The notes under the pieces are model-generated. The model was given only the letters and a program-made list of their open reading frames with translations, made no database searches and was not told where the DNA came from. A stretch of DNA of 6,589 bases. Origin: CAVZLD01 sp964522605 (GTDB lineage Bacteria > Planctomycetota > Planctomycetia > Pirellulales > Pirellulaceae). Where the stretch lies: positions 1 to 6,589 of the forward strand of contig CAZFWV010000375.1 of the NCBI GenBank assembly GCA_964522605.1. Reading direction: 5' to 3'. Position 1 is the first letter of the stretch, and each line of letters starts with the position of its first letter. Below are positions 1-6,587 of the stretch, one piece after another. A program made the position numbers and the translations under genes.

Positions 1-45
1 TGCGCCGAACGCGGTAGCACGCCGTTTGGTTGCGGCCGAAGGCTG

Positions 46-75
46 CGCTGCGCCTTTGCGGCCTCTGCGTTTACC
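46..75 (+). repeat. Degenerate CTCTGCG-type repeat, left end of the repeat-rich region
   Basis: The sequence around cctttgcggcctctgcgttta belongs to a degenerate family of ctctgcg-like intergenic repeats seen in many bacterial genomes. A related sequence lies in opposite orientation at 284-320. The assignment is by visual similarity only. Confidence 0.4.
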
Positions 76-129
76 ATTGCTATGAATCACGAGATTCCTA
101 CATGCTTCAGAGAAGGATCGAAATGCTGC

Positions 130-192
130 GTGCCACTGGCTATGCCAGTGCTGTTCCTCGACTCAAGAGGACACTGGCAAAGCCAGTGGCAC
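130..192. repeat. 63-nt nested palindrome, probable dispersed intergenic repeat
   Basis: The arms 131-150 and 172-191 are inverted copies matching at 19 of 20 positions, and the pair 130/192 extends the stem. Each arm is itself a palindrome: CACTGGC-tat-GCCAGTG at 134-150 and CACTGGC-aaa-GCCAGTG at 172-188. An inner stem TCCTC/GAGGA (155-159 with 167-171) continues the hairpin after a 4-nt bulge, with a 7-nt loop. No T-run follows on either strand, so it does not look like an ordinary intrinsic terminator. I associate this palindrome with planctomycete intergenic repeats from memory; that was not checked. Confidence 0.8.
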
Positions 193-251
193 ACGCATTG
201 TGCCGAGTGTGGCAGCAACCGAATGAGGGTCGCGTCCATTTGTCGCTCGAT

Positions 252-282
252 TTCTCGCCGAGAGAACAACGGTTTCACCGTT
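252..282. repeat. Two adjacent small hairpins
   Basis: A perfect 6-bp stem AACGGT-ttc-ACCGTT occupies 268-282, and a weaker 5-bp stem TTCTC/GAGAA occupies 252-266, separated by one base. Read from the minus strand they lie about 160 nt beyond the sigma factor stop. The sequence after the stronger stem (GTTCTCTC) is only mildly T-rich, so a role in ending the operon transcript is possible but weak. Confidence 0.5.
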
Positions 283-283
283 A

Positions 284-320
284 GCGGTGCAGAGGACACT
301 GAGCCGCAGAGAGGAGGCGA
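284..320 (-). repeat. Degenerate CTCTGCG-type repeat, right end of the repeat-rich region
   Basis: On the plus strand this reads gcagaggacactgagccgcagagagg, an inverted relative of the sequence at 46-75. The two flank the palindrome at 130-192. Similarity is imperfect and short. Confidence 0.4.
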
Positions 321-442
321 CTGACGAACACGCTGCGAATGGGGGCCAGTGAGCGACGACGCGAATCCCGAATTGCTGTTGTTCGTCGTGGCTTATTAAC
401 TGCGTTATGTGGATTCGACAACCGGCATGTGATGCGGATGAT

Positions 443-1066
443 TCAGAGGGAATCTTCTTCATCGGAAGGTTTCAGCTCGTTGCGAAGGGCAGCCAGGGCG
501 CGGACCCAGAGCATGCGGACCGCGCCTTCGCTACGGTTCATCTGCTGGGCGATTTCCCCGTGAGATTGATCTTGAAGGTGGCGCAATACGATCACTTGTC
601 GATAATCGGCGGGCAGTTTTTCGAGAACTTCCGCCAAACGGACCCGGTCTTCCTGTCGCATCGCCTGAACACTCGGTGAACTCCCGACGGATGGCAACAG
701 CGCATCCAGCCGTCCGGCGGATGCGGCCAGCGACTGCTGCAGGGATACCTCGCGCGCGACATCCCGTTTCCGCGTCCCCGCGTAGTGACGTGCCAGATGA
801 GCCAATTGGTGGGCGAGGATCTGTCGTAGCCATGCGAGCCGCTGAGGTTCGGCATCGCCGCGGAACTGATCCCAGTTCTTCCAGGCTTCCATCAAGGTCT
901 GCTGTACGGCATCCGACGCCGAAAACTTCCCGTGGAACCGGCTATCGATCTCGGAACGCGCAAGCAACTGGAGCCAGGGCTGGTACTTCAACAGCCACGT
1001 TGTCCGCGCATCAGACGGGTTGGCTTCCGACGGAGGAAACGCGGGCTTGTACGACGGATCGGACAT
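443..1066 (-). CDS. ECF-type RNA polymerase sigma factor, planctomycete subfamily
   Basis: This 207-aa protein is a two-domain ECF sigma factor that should direct RNA polymerase to a small set of promoters. The sigma-2 domain spans about 24-97 and includes the helix with DAVQQT (52-57) and W62/W65, then a DQFRG stretch (66-70). A linker with the basic KRDVARE segment (100-106) follows. The sigma-4 domain spans about 137-198, with LPADYRQVIVLRHLQ and a helix-turn-helix over about 168-195. Length and motifs fit the Planctomycetes sigma-70 subfamily (Sig-70_plancto1 type). The start at 1066 has a GAGGAAG ribosome binding site. The gene begins 26 nt after the kinase stop and no anti-sigma gene is visible, so the kinase is the likely regulator. 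Residues 49-52 read Ser-Ala-Ser-Asp where many ECF factors have Asp-Ala-Glu-Asp. The C-terminus is acidic (SDEEDSL). Target promoters cannot be read from this window. Confidence 0.95.
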   Translation of the reverse strand: MSDPSYKPAFPPSEANPSDARTTWLLKYQPWLQLLARSEIDSRFHGKFSASDAVQQTLMEAWKNWDQFRGDAEPQRLAWLRQILAHQLAHLARHYAGTRKRDVAREVSLQQSLAASAGRLDALLPSVGSSPSVQAMRQEDRVRLAEVLEKLPADYRQVIVLRHLQDQSHGEIAQQMNRSEGAVRMLWVRALAALRNELKPSDEEDSL

Positions 1067-1069
1067 CAG

Positions 1070-1076
1070 CTTCCTC
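1070..1076 (-). promoter_or_regulatory. Ribosome binding site of the sigma factor gene
   Basis: The minus strand reads GAGGAAG-CTG-ATG, a strong Shine-Dalgarno match with the GAGGA core 5 nt from the ATG at 1066. It supports this start and shows that the sigma factor can be translated independently of the kinase, although the 26-nt gap also allows reinitiation. Confidence 0.75.
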
Positions 1077-1092
1077 GCACCTCGATTGCGCT

Positions 1093-4000
1093 CTAGACAT
1101 TCGCAGTGCGACGACGGAAGAGTCGTGCGCCAAGCCCCGCGATCGGACTGCGAATGGCCATTTCAAGCAGCATCAAACAGCCACATGCGTAAACACCGGC
1201 AAACCAGATCCAATACCAACCTTCCCAAGAATAGCGTTCCCCTGTGGAGAATACGTGCACCCCATTCTTATGAATTCCATACAGCGTCGCCGCAGCGATC
1301 AAGCTGGCCGCCAACACCGACCCGACTAGCCAGAAGACAACGCGTCGCCAATTCTGCCGCACGGCCGCGCGACACAACCCAACAAAGAACAGGATACCCG
1401 GAGTGACCATCAAAGCCACCCAGGCTCGTTCGCTGGCTGCGCGCAACCCATCCGGTGACTGAGGAATCGTTAACCCGGTGATCAACAGGGCCGTTGCCAG
1501 GGGCAACAAAAACAAGGTTCCCATTCCCCATTTCCGAAATCGCACAAAGCGAACGAGAATCGCCCCAGGAACCAGGACAATCAGAATGCTTCGGATCGTG
1601 GCCCACACGAAAAACGACAACGAGCTACCAAGATGTGGATTGTCGCTTCGCATATTCCAGGGAAGGTCTCGCAACAGACGCGGGTCGGCCTGCGAATTGT
1701 CCAGTTCGGCCAAGACCGCAGGCACACGACTCGGTGACGACAACGAATCCCGCCGCTCATTCGCTTGACGACAGATCGCCGCGTCTTCTGTAAGGAATGC
1801 CCAGCATGGAGTCGTGGCAAAATCCGCATGCAAAAGATCGAGGTCCATTCTGCCATCATCGGAGTGGCTCGGGGTAAATGCCGGTGCGGGGCAGGACCAA
1901 GCCAACATTCCATCCGTGGCTCGGACACCACGAATCGATCGGTTGCCGAAGAGATCACGAAGCACGATTTGCGCCGCTGCAGGGCTCGATCCGGCTACGA
2001 TCCCAATCACCTCACTGCGACAGCGAGCGATCAACGGATGCCGCCAGATCGGCTTGTCCATCTGCTCCGGCCGCACGGCAATCAATTGATTTTCGTGAAT
2101 CAGAATCAACTCATCGTGCCCGTCCTGGTCGATGTCGTAGACCCAAGAACGAAAGCTGGGCCAATCGTATCCGCGTCGCTCACCCAGGCGACCAACCAGC
2201 TTTCCCGCATGATCGATGACAATCGTCTCATGATTCTCGTTTTGGATCGCAAGGGAGATCTTGGGCGATCCCTCCTTGGAGCGCAGGATCACGGGCCGGG
2301 GCCGACCGTTGTACCGTCGTGACATGGCATCGGATTCCGCATAGTCCAGCGAAGTCGAAGTACTCCAGCGCCAACGTTCTCGTCCATCCCGTCCCTCGAG
2401 AGCAATTAGCTGAGCAGAACGCTGCCGCTGCGTTCCGCTGGGGTTCTCGTCTTCCACGGCCAGAATCACGACTTCCAACGAACCATCGCCGTCAAGATCC
2501 GCGATCTCCGCGGGCATGAATTCGCGGAAGATCTCATTCGAATTCACGATCTCGGGCATGCCGAATCGCCATAGCACTTTCCCATTGCGACCGTTAACCG
2601 CACGAAGCTCCGAGCGTCCTTCTGCGTCGGTCGATTCCGCAGGCAAGATCAGATCCAATGTGCCATCCGCATTTAGATCCGCTTGAGTGCATTCGAATTG
2701 CATGTAATCAAGCCGATACGGCATCGGGGGACGACCGATCGATTGACCGTAGGCCGCCGTGAGCGGACATTGCCATCGGATCTTCCCCGTCTGACCGTCC
2801 AAGAGACTCAACCACAACTGCTGATCCGCCGTGCTGTAGGACGGGCGAGATCCATAACCAAGGTCCATGCCGGCAACCCAGATCACTTCCGATCGGCCGT
2901 CACCATCTAGGTCTTGGCACTGCAACCAAAGACTCTGCGTGATCTGATTCACCGGTAATCCGACCGACCAGATCCGCCGCCCATCTTTTCCAGACAGTGC
3001 CTGCAGCGCCTGCGACGGTGATTCACGTGAGATCAGCAGAAGATCCGGAGTTCCATCCTGATCAAAATCCCAATCCGTCGCTCGAGCCTCGCCAGACCGA
3101 TTCAAACGTTGTTCCATCGAAGAAGCCGAATGGAGGGCTCGGATAAATCGGTCGCCATCCGTTTGGAAACCACGCGGTAATGCTGCGCGCCAACGTGGCT
3201 GGCCATCTCGCCCGGAAATCGCCCGTATGGTGGAAGCGTCGGTCAGTTGAATCAGGTCACGAAATCCATCCTGATCCAAATCGGTCACCGTCGTGGTCGG
3301 CGTCCTGTACCATTGCCACAGCTCTCGGACTCCCGTGAAGACATTCACCGTATCCTGTGAGCCCGTGGTCGAAATCGTACACAAATCGTCGCCCCCGTCA
3401 GCATTCACATCGTCGGTCCAGAACAATTGCACACCACGCGAGAACCGTTCCATAACACCCGTTCCTGCGGAAAACAGAAACAAAGCGCTCGCATCGGAGG
3501 AAGGCATGAGTGGATGCACCGAAATCGCAACCTGCGGCCAGCCATCGGGCCCCCGATTCCACAGACCGATCGCACCTAGCACAAACTCATCCGAGTCCTG
3601 GGTCGTTTGTCGAACCGGTTGCTGATTCCATCGGAGCCGGCGCCCGTCGCTTCCTGATATTGCGTCGAGGAACAGATCGCATTTCGATCCCCACAGGCTG
3701 GCGGCAAACAAATCACGAACTCCGTCCTGATCCAGATCGGGCCCGACACAGAAGTGGTCGACCTGCTGATCCATCGTTCTCAAGCGGCAGGTCCAGCGGC
3801 GCTCTCCTGTACGACCATCAAGTACGGCCAGCTCACCCCAGGGAGTCGCGCGAGCAAACCAGAGCCCATCGTCCGAAGTTCCGTCAGGCAGAATCAGTTC
3901 GCAAGCTCCGTCGCCGTCCAGATCTTCCAGCAACGGCCAGCAAGGTGCGGGGATCGACCAGTCCGGACGGCGAGGAAAACGAGCCGTCACGTCACGTTGC

Positions 4001-6573
4001 CACAAACGCCGCTGTTCGTTTAAAGATGTCACGGAAACTCGAACCTGCGCGAACTGTCGCGGCGGTACCGATTTCGGAGGACGGTCTTCGACGCAGATCA
4101 ACTCGGGGACACCATCCGCATTCGTATCCGCCCACGTGGGAGGCAGATCGGGATGCATCGCGAGGTCCATGGGGGGAATCCACGGGCTGCCCGTCTGCAG
4201 GTCCAGGGCAACTACGAAACGGCCGGCCACCAACGCTACCACCTTCCGCTCGGCGCCGGCGGTTTGAGCCGCATCTGCCTGGTCCTCAGGCAACTCGGAC
4301 GCGGCGTGCAGCGAAATGACGCGTGGTACACTCGGCGCATATCCGTGGGTGCCGGTGCGTTCGACGAGTCGATCGATCGATCGAAAGGTCAGACCGGCGG
4401 GACTGACCCAAAACCGCGAACCACTGCTGGCCGAGGAACCGCTGCTGTAACCGACGAACCAACGCGACGCATAGGGCACCTCTTCGCCCTCCGGCAACTG
4501 GAACCAATCCTCCTGGAGGCGTGTGCGCCAACAAGTCTCCCCTGTGCCGCCCGACATCAGTTCCACCCATCGTTCCGCCTCGACAACTTCTGAGGTCCAT
4601 CTCGGAGCCGACCCCGCATCGGCCCAGGTAACGAGGAGTTCGGGAACACCGTCGCCGTCGAAATCATCCACCCATTGGGGAGCGGACAGGATCGCGCTGC
4701 GCACCTGAGGACTCGTCGAGGCAGCGATCGCGTTCGGTTGTCCGACGTCGGCCCCTCGGGCAGCCAGCCAAAGTGGATGGCCGTCGGTACCCGAGACCGC
4801 CAGCAGCCACGCCTGATGCTGCGCGGCCAGCACGAGATCCTCGTGCCCATCTCCATCCAGGTCCTTCGCGGTCGCAGCGGCCCAGGGCCGCAAGTCAAAC
4901 TTCTCTTCGCGTCGCTCGGACATCCACAAGGCGCGCGACCAGGGCCAGACGAGACCGGAATCTCTCAGTAGCGGCGGATCGGACTCCGCAAGCGGCTCAC
5001 TCCACAACAGATCGCCCGTCGACATATCGTGCCGCGAGATCCCACGGTCATCGAACAGAACCAAGTCCGTTCCATCTGTGAATCTGACGGCGCGAAAACC
5101 ACGTGTCGTGGCAATCGGCGGGCTCATCGGTGCATTGTCGAGTTTCAGATCGAACTTCAACCGGTTACCCCGCGGCAAAAAAGCGTGCCGGGTTTCGCTC
5201 AATTGACTCGGGCCGGAAATGCGGAACTGCACGTCACCCGCCGGAAGCTCGACCGGCTGCTGCGTGGGGACAGTCACTGCGTCGGCCAGGGGCTGGCCAT
5301 TCCGGTTCCAGATCTCCGCAACCAAGGGAGGCGTGTCGCTGTCGAGCGTCAGATAGGCCGACCGCCACCGCGCATACGCCTGGCCAACGAGCAGACTGAC
5401 GAAAATGATCATCAGGGTGGCGGCGACGGAACCGATCGTCAGCGCCACACTGCGTTTCTGCTTCCGCACCCAGCGAACTCCATGTTCTAACCAAGTCGTT
5501 CGACGCGCGGAAATCGGACGACCATCCTGGACCGCGCGCAAATCATCAGCGAGTTCCTTGGCGGACCCATATCGTTGGGCGGGATGTTTCGCCAGGCATT
5601 TCAGCAGTACCGTATCGAGGTCGCGCGGAAGATCAGGCTGGTGTTTTCGCGGCGGTACCGGCTCCGTCGTCAAAATCTGTTGAATCACTCCGTGCGGAGT
5701 ATCGGCCTGGAAGGTGGGCACACCGGTGACCAGTTCGTAAAGCGTGGCCCCCAGGCTGTAAATGTCGGTTCGTCGATCCACATCTGTCGTCGCGGCCCGT
5801 GCCTGCTCGGGACTCATATATCGCGGTGTGCCGAGTAACGCCCCAGTCAGACTGATGGTTACGTCATCCAGACGTTTGGCCAATCCGAAATCGGTCAACC
5901 AGATACGGCGATCGTGATCCAACAACAGGTTGGAGGGCTTCACATCGCGGTGAATCACGCCTCGTTGGTGCGCATGGGACAACGCTTCCGCAGCCTGCAG
6001 GCCCCATTCAACTACACGAGCCGCCGATTGCCGTCCCTCGCGCTGCAGCACCTGATCCAGGCTACAACCCTCGATGAACTGCATTGCATAAAAGTTGACT
6101 CCCTGCTCCTGTCCGACGGAAAAGATGGGCACGATGTTCGTGTGGTGGAGATTGGCCACCGTTTCCGCCTCGCGTCGAAATCGATCGACGGCTTCGCGAT
6201 CCGCGACGGTACCGAAGCGCAGGATTTTCAGGGCGACTCGGCGCCCCAACGAGACTTGCTCGGCTTCATAAACCGCGCCCATCCCGCCGCGACCGATTTC
6301 GCGCAGCAGGCGAAAGTCGCCGAGTGTTTGCGGGGCGTTGTAGTTGTCAGACTGAGCGCGGTGCAGGAAATCGACACCGGCCAGGCAGGCCTCCAATTGC
6401 GCGGCCAATTCTGGATGCTGGGCGATCAGTTCCGCGCGATCCGGTGCCTGTCCAACCTTCAAGTCCGCCAAATAGGCGTCGAGCACCGCGACCAGTTGGG
6501 CCGCCTGGGACTCCGAGGGAAGCGGTTGCGTCAGTGGCGGATCCGCGTCTGGTGGCCGAACGTCGGAATTCAT
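1093..6573 (-). CDS. Transmembrane Ser/Thr protein kinase with FG-GAP/PQQ-like propeller ectodomain and C-terminal five-helix membrane module
   Basis: This 1826-aa protein is a Hanks-type kinase that should phosphorylate Ser/Thr of cytoplasmic targets in response to an external signal. Residues 22-75 form an acidic helical N-terminus typical of planctomycete kinases. The kinase domain spans about 87-345 and looks active: glycine loop GRGGMG (94-99), Lys116, αC Glu135, HRD Asp210, Lys212 and Asn215, DFG Asp228, and SPE at 254-256. A membrane helix lies at about 375-401, followed by a PEGA-like module (408-480). The ectodomain (about 485-1645) has twelve D-x-D/N-x-D-G motifs alternating with G-x-x-G...W motifs. 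Five further hydrophobic helices lie at about 1651-1674, 1683-1703, 1717-1738, 1745-1767 and 1786-1807. Basic residues in the loops place both termini in the cytoplasm. The ATG at 6573 gives a normal family N-terminus, but the frame stays open to the window edge, so a start further upstream is possible. It is the first visible gene of an operon with the sigma factor. The ligand is unknown. Confidence 0.95.
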   Translation of the reverse strand: MNSDVRPPDADPPLTQPLPSESQAAQLVAVLDAYLADLKVGQAPDRAELIAQHPELAAQLEACLAGVDFLHRAQSDNYNAPQTLGDFRLLREIGRGGMGAVYEAEQVSLGRRVALKILRFGTVADREAVDRFRREAETVANLHHTNIVPIFSVGQEQGVNFYAMQFIEGCSLDQVLQREGRQSAARVVEWGLQAAEALSHAHQRGVIHRDVKPSNLLLDHDRRIWLTDFGLAKRLDDVTISLTGALLGTPRYMSPEQARAATTDVDRRTDIYSLGATLYELVTGVPTFQADTPHGVIQQILTTEPVPPRKHQPDLPRDLDTVLLKCLAKHPAQRYGSAKELADDLRAVQDGRPISARRTTWLEHGVRWVRKQKRSVALTIGSVAATLMIIFVSLLVGQAYARWRSAYLTLDSDTPPLVAEIWNRNGQPLADAVTVPTQQPVELPAGDVQFRISGPSQLSETRHAFLPRGNRLKFDLKLDNAPMSPPIATTRGFRAVRFTDGTDLVLFDDRGISRHDMSTGDLLWSEPLAESDPPLLRDSGLVWPWSRALWMSERREEKFDLRPWAAATAKDLDGDGHEDLVLAAQHQAWLLAVSGTDGHPLWLAARGADVGQPNAIAASTSPQVRSAILSAPQWVDDFDGDGVPELLVTWADAGSAPRWTSEVVEAERWVELMSGGTGETCWRTRLQEDWFQLPEGEEVPYASRWFVGYSSGSSASSGSRFWVSPAGLTFRSIDRLVERTGTHGYAPSVPRVISLHAASELPEDQADAAQTAGAERKVVALVAGRFVVALDLQTGSPWIPPMDLAMHPDLPPTWADTNADGVPELICVEDRPPKSVPPRQFAQVRVSVTSLNEQRRLWQRDVTARFPRRPDWSIPAPCWPLLEDLDGDGACELILPDGTSDDGLWFARATPWGELAVLDGRTGERRWTCRLRTMDQQVDHFCVGPDLDQDGVRDLFAASLWGSKCDLFLDAISGSDGRRLRWNQQPVRQTTQDSDEFVLGAIGLWNRGPDGWPQVAISVHPLMPSSDASALFLFSAGTGVMERFSRGVQLFWTDDVNADGGDDLCTISTTGSQDTVNVFTGVRELWQWYRTPTTTVTDLDQDGFRDLIQLTDASTIRAISGRDGQPRWRAALPRGFQTDGDRFIRALHSASSMEQRLNRSGEARATDWDFDQDGTPDLLLISRESPSQALQALSGKDGRRIWSVGLPVNQITQSLWLQCQDLDGDGRSEVIWVAGMDLGYGSRPSYSTADQQLWLSLLDGQTGKIRWQCPLTAAYGQSIGRPPMPYRLDYMQFECTQADLNADGTLDLILPAESTDAEGRSELRAVNGRNGKVLWRFGMPEIVNSNEIFREFMPAEIADLDGDGSLEVVILAVEDENPSGTQRQRSAQLIALEGRDGRERWRWSTSTSLDYAESDAMSRRYNGRPRPVILRSKEGSPKISLAIQNENHETIVIDHAGKLVGRLGERRGYDWPSFRSWVYDIDQDGHDELILIHENQLIAVRPEQMDKPIWRHPLIARCRSEVIGIVAGSSPAAAQIVLRDLFGNRSIRGVRATDGMLAWSCPAPAFTPSHSDDGRMDLDLLHADFATTPCWAFLTEDAAICRQANERRDSLSSPSRVPAVLAELDNSQADPRLLRDLPWNMRSDNPHLGSSLSFFVWATIRSILIVLVPGAILVRFVRFRKWGMGTLFLLPLATALLITGLTIPQSPDGLRAASERAWVALMVTPGILFFVGLCRAAVRQNWRRVVFWLVGSVLAASLIAAATLYGIHKNGVHVFSTGERYSWEGWYWIWFAGVYACGCLMLLEMAIRSPIAGLGARLFRRRTANV
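1153..1623 (-). other. C-terminal five-helix membrane module of the kinase
   Basis: Residues about 1651-1807 contain five strongly hydrophobic stretches. The loops after the first (RFVRFRK), the third (RAAVRQNWRR) and the fifth (tail with RRR) are basic. The loops after the second and fourth are longer and more polar. With the helix at about 375-401 this makes six spans, with both protein ends inside and the propellers outside. I do not recognise the module as a named domain. Confidence 0.82.
2119..4863 (-). repeat. Array of FG-GAP/VCBS-type calcium-binding motifs in the kinase ectodomain
   Basis: Twelve D-x-D/N-x-D-G motifs start at residues 571, 637, 816, 884, 946, 1055, 1098, 1169, 1221, 1299, 1359 and 1480. 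Most are followed by a hydrophobic strand such as DLVL, ELIL or EVVIL. This pattern is known from calcium-binding FG-GAP blades of beta-propellers. Most intervals are 43-79 residues; three are longer (179, 109 and 121). Between them recur G-(x)-D/T-G-x-x-x-W motifs, with Trp at 602, 682, 927, 982, 1128, 1202, 1267, 1335, 1401 and 1559, as in PQQ-like propellers. The array probably folds into two or more propellers outside the cytoplasm. Confidence 0.88.
5539..6315 (-). other. Kinase catalytic domain within the large CDS
   Basis: Residues about 87-345 hold every catalytic landmark of an active Hanks kinase: glycine loop, VALK lysine, HRD, DFG and SPE. The activation segment between DFG (228) and SPE (254) contains Thr239, Ser241, Thr243 and Thr249, which are candidate autophosphorylation sites. 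The boundaries are estimated by eye. Confidence 0.92.
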
Positions 6574-6583
6574 ATGTGTCGCG

Positions 6584-6587
6584 CTCC
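6584..6587 (-). promoter_or_regulatory. Possible ribosome binding site of the kinase gene
   Basis: GGAG lies 10 nt upstream of the chosen ATG on the minus strand. The core is short and the spacing is at the long end of normal, so support is modest. No promoter can be judged, because only 16 nt upstream are present. Confidence 0.35.

Larger units (their letters stand above)
1..442. other. Non-coding, repeat-rich region downstream of the operon
   Basis: No reading frame here looks like a real gene. The longest frames, up to 99 codons, cross the palindromes, lack a recognisable domain, and one on the minus strand overlaps the sigma factor end out of frame. Besides the repeats listed separately there is a small GC-rich hairpin at 32-46 (gcggcc-gaa-ggctgc, one G-T pair) and a direct repeat ttgcggcc at 30-37 and 56-63. 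The stretch 321-442 shows only a weak bulged stem (356-365 with 382-389). Confidence 0.6.

Noticed and set aside
32..46. GC-rich hairpin at the left edge as a terminator of an outside gene
   Set aside because: No T-run follows and no gene end is visible to the left, so a terminator role cannot be supported.
30..284. Plus-strand frame of 84 codons in the non-coding region
   Set aside because: It crosses the palindromes and the degenerate repeats, has no clear ribosome binding site and no recognisable domain.
356..389. Candidate terminator after the sigma factor gene
   Set aside because: The stem (356-365 with 382-389) has a 2-nt bulge and a 16-nt loop, and no T-run follows on the minus strand.
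163..462. Minus-strand frame of 99 codons beginning inside the sigma factor gene end
   Set aside because: It overlaps the sigma factor stop out of frame and runs into the palindrome; its composition does not resemble a protein.
676..1329. Plus-strand open frame of 217 codons
   Set aside because: It runs antisense across the sigma factor, the gap and the kinase 3' end. The translation is Arg/Thr/Ser-rich without any domain, as expected for a shadow of GC-rich coding sequence.
3510..4319. Plus-strand open frame of 269 codons
   Set aside because: It lies entirely antisense to the conserved propeller repeats; its low-complexity, Arg/Pro/Ser-rich translation shows no family resemblance.
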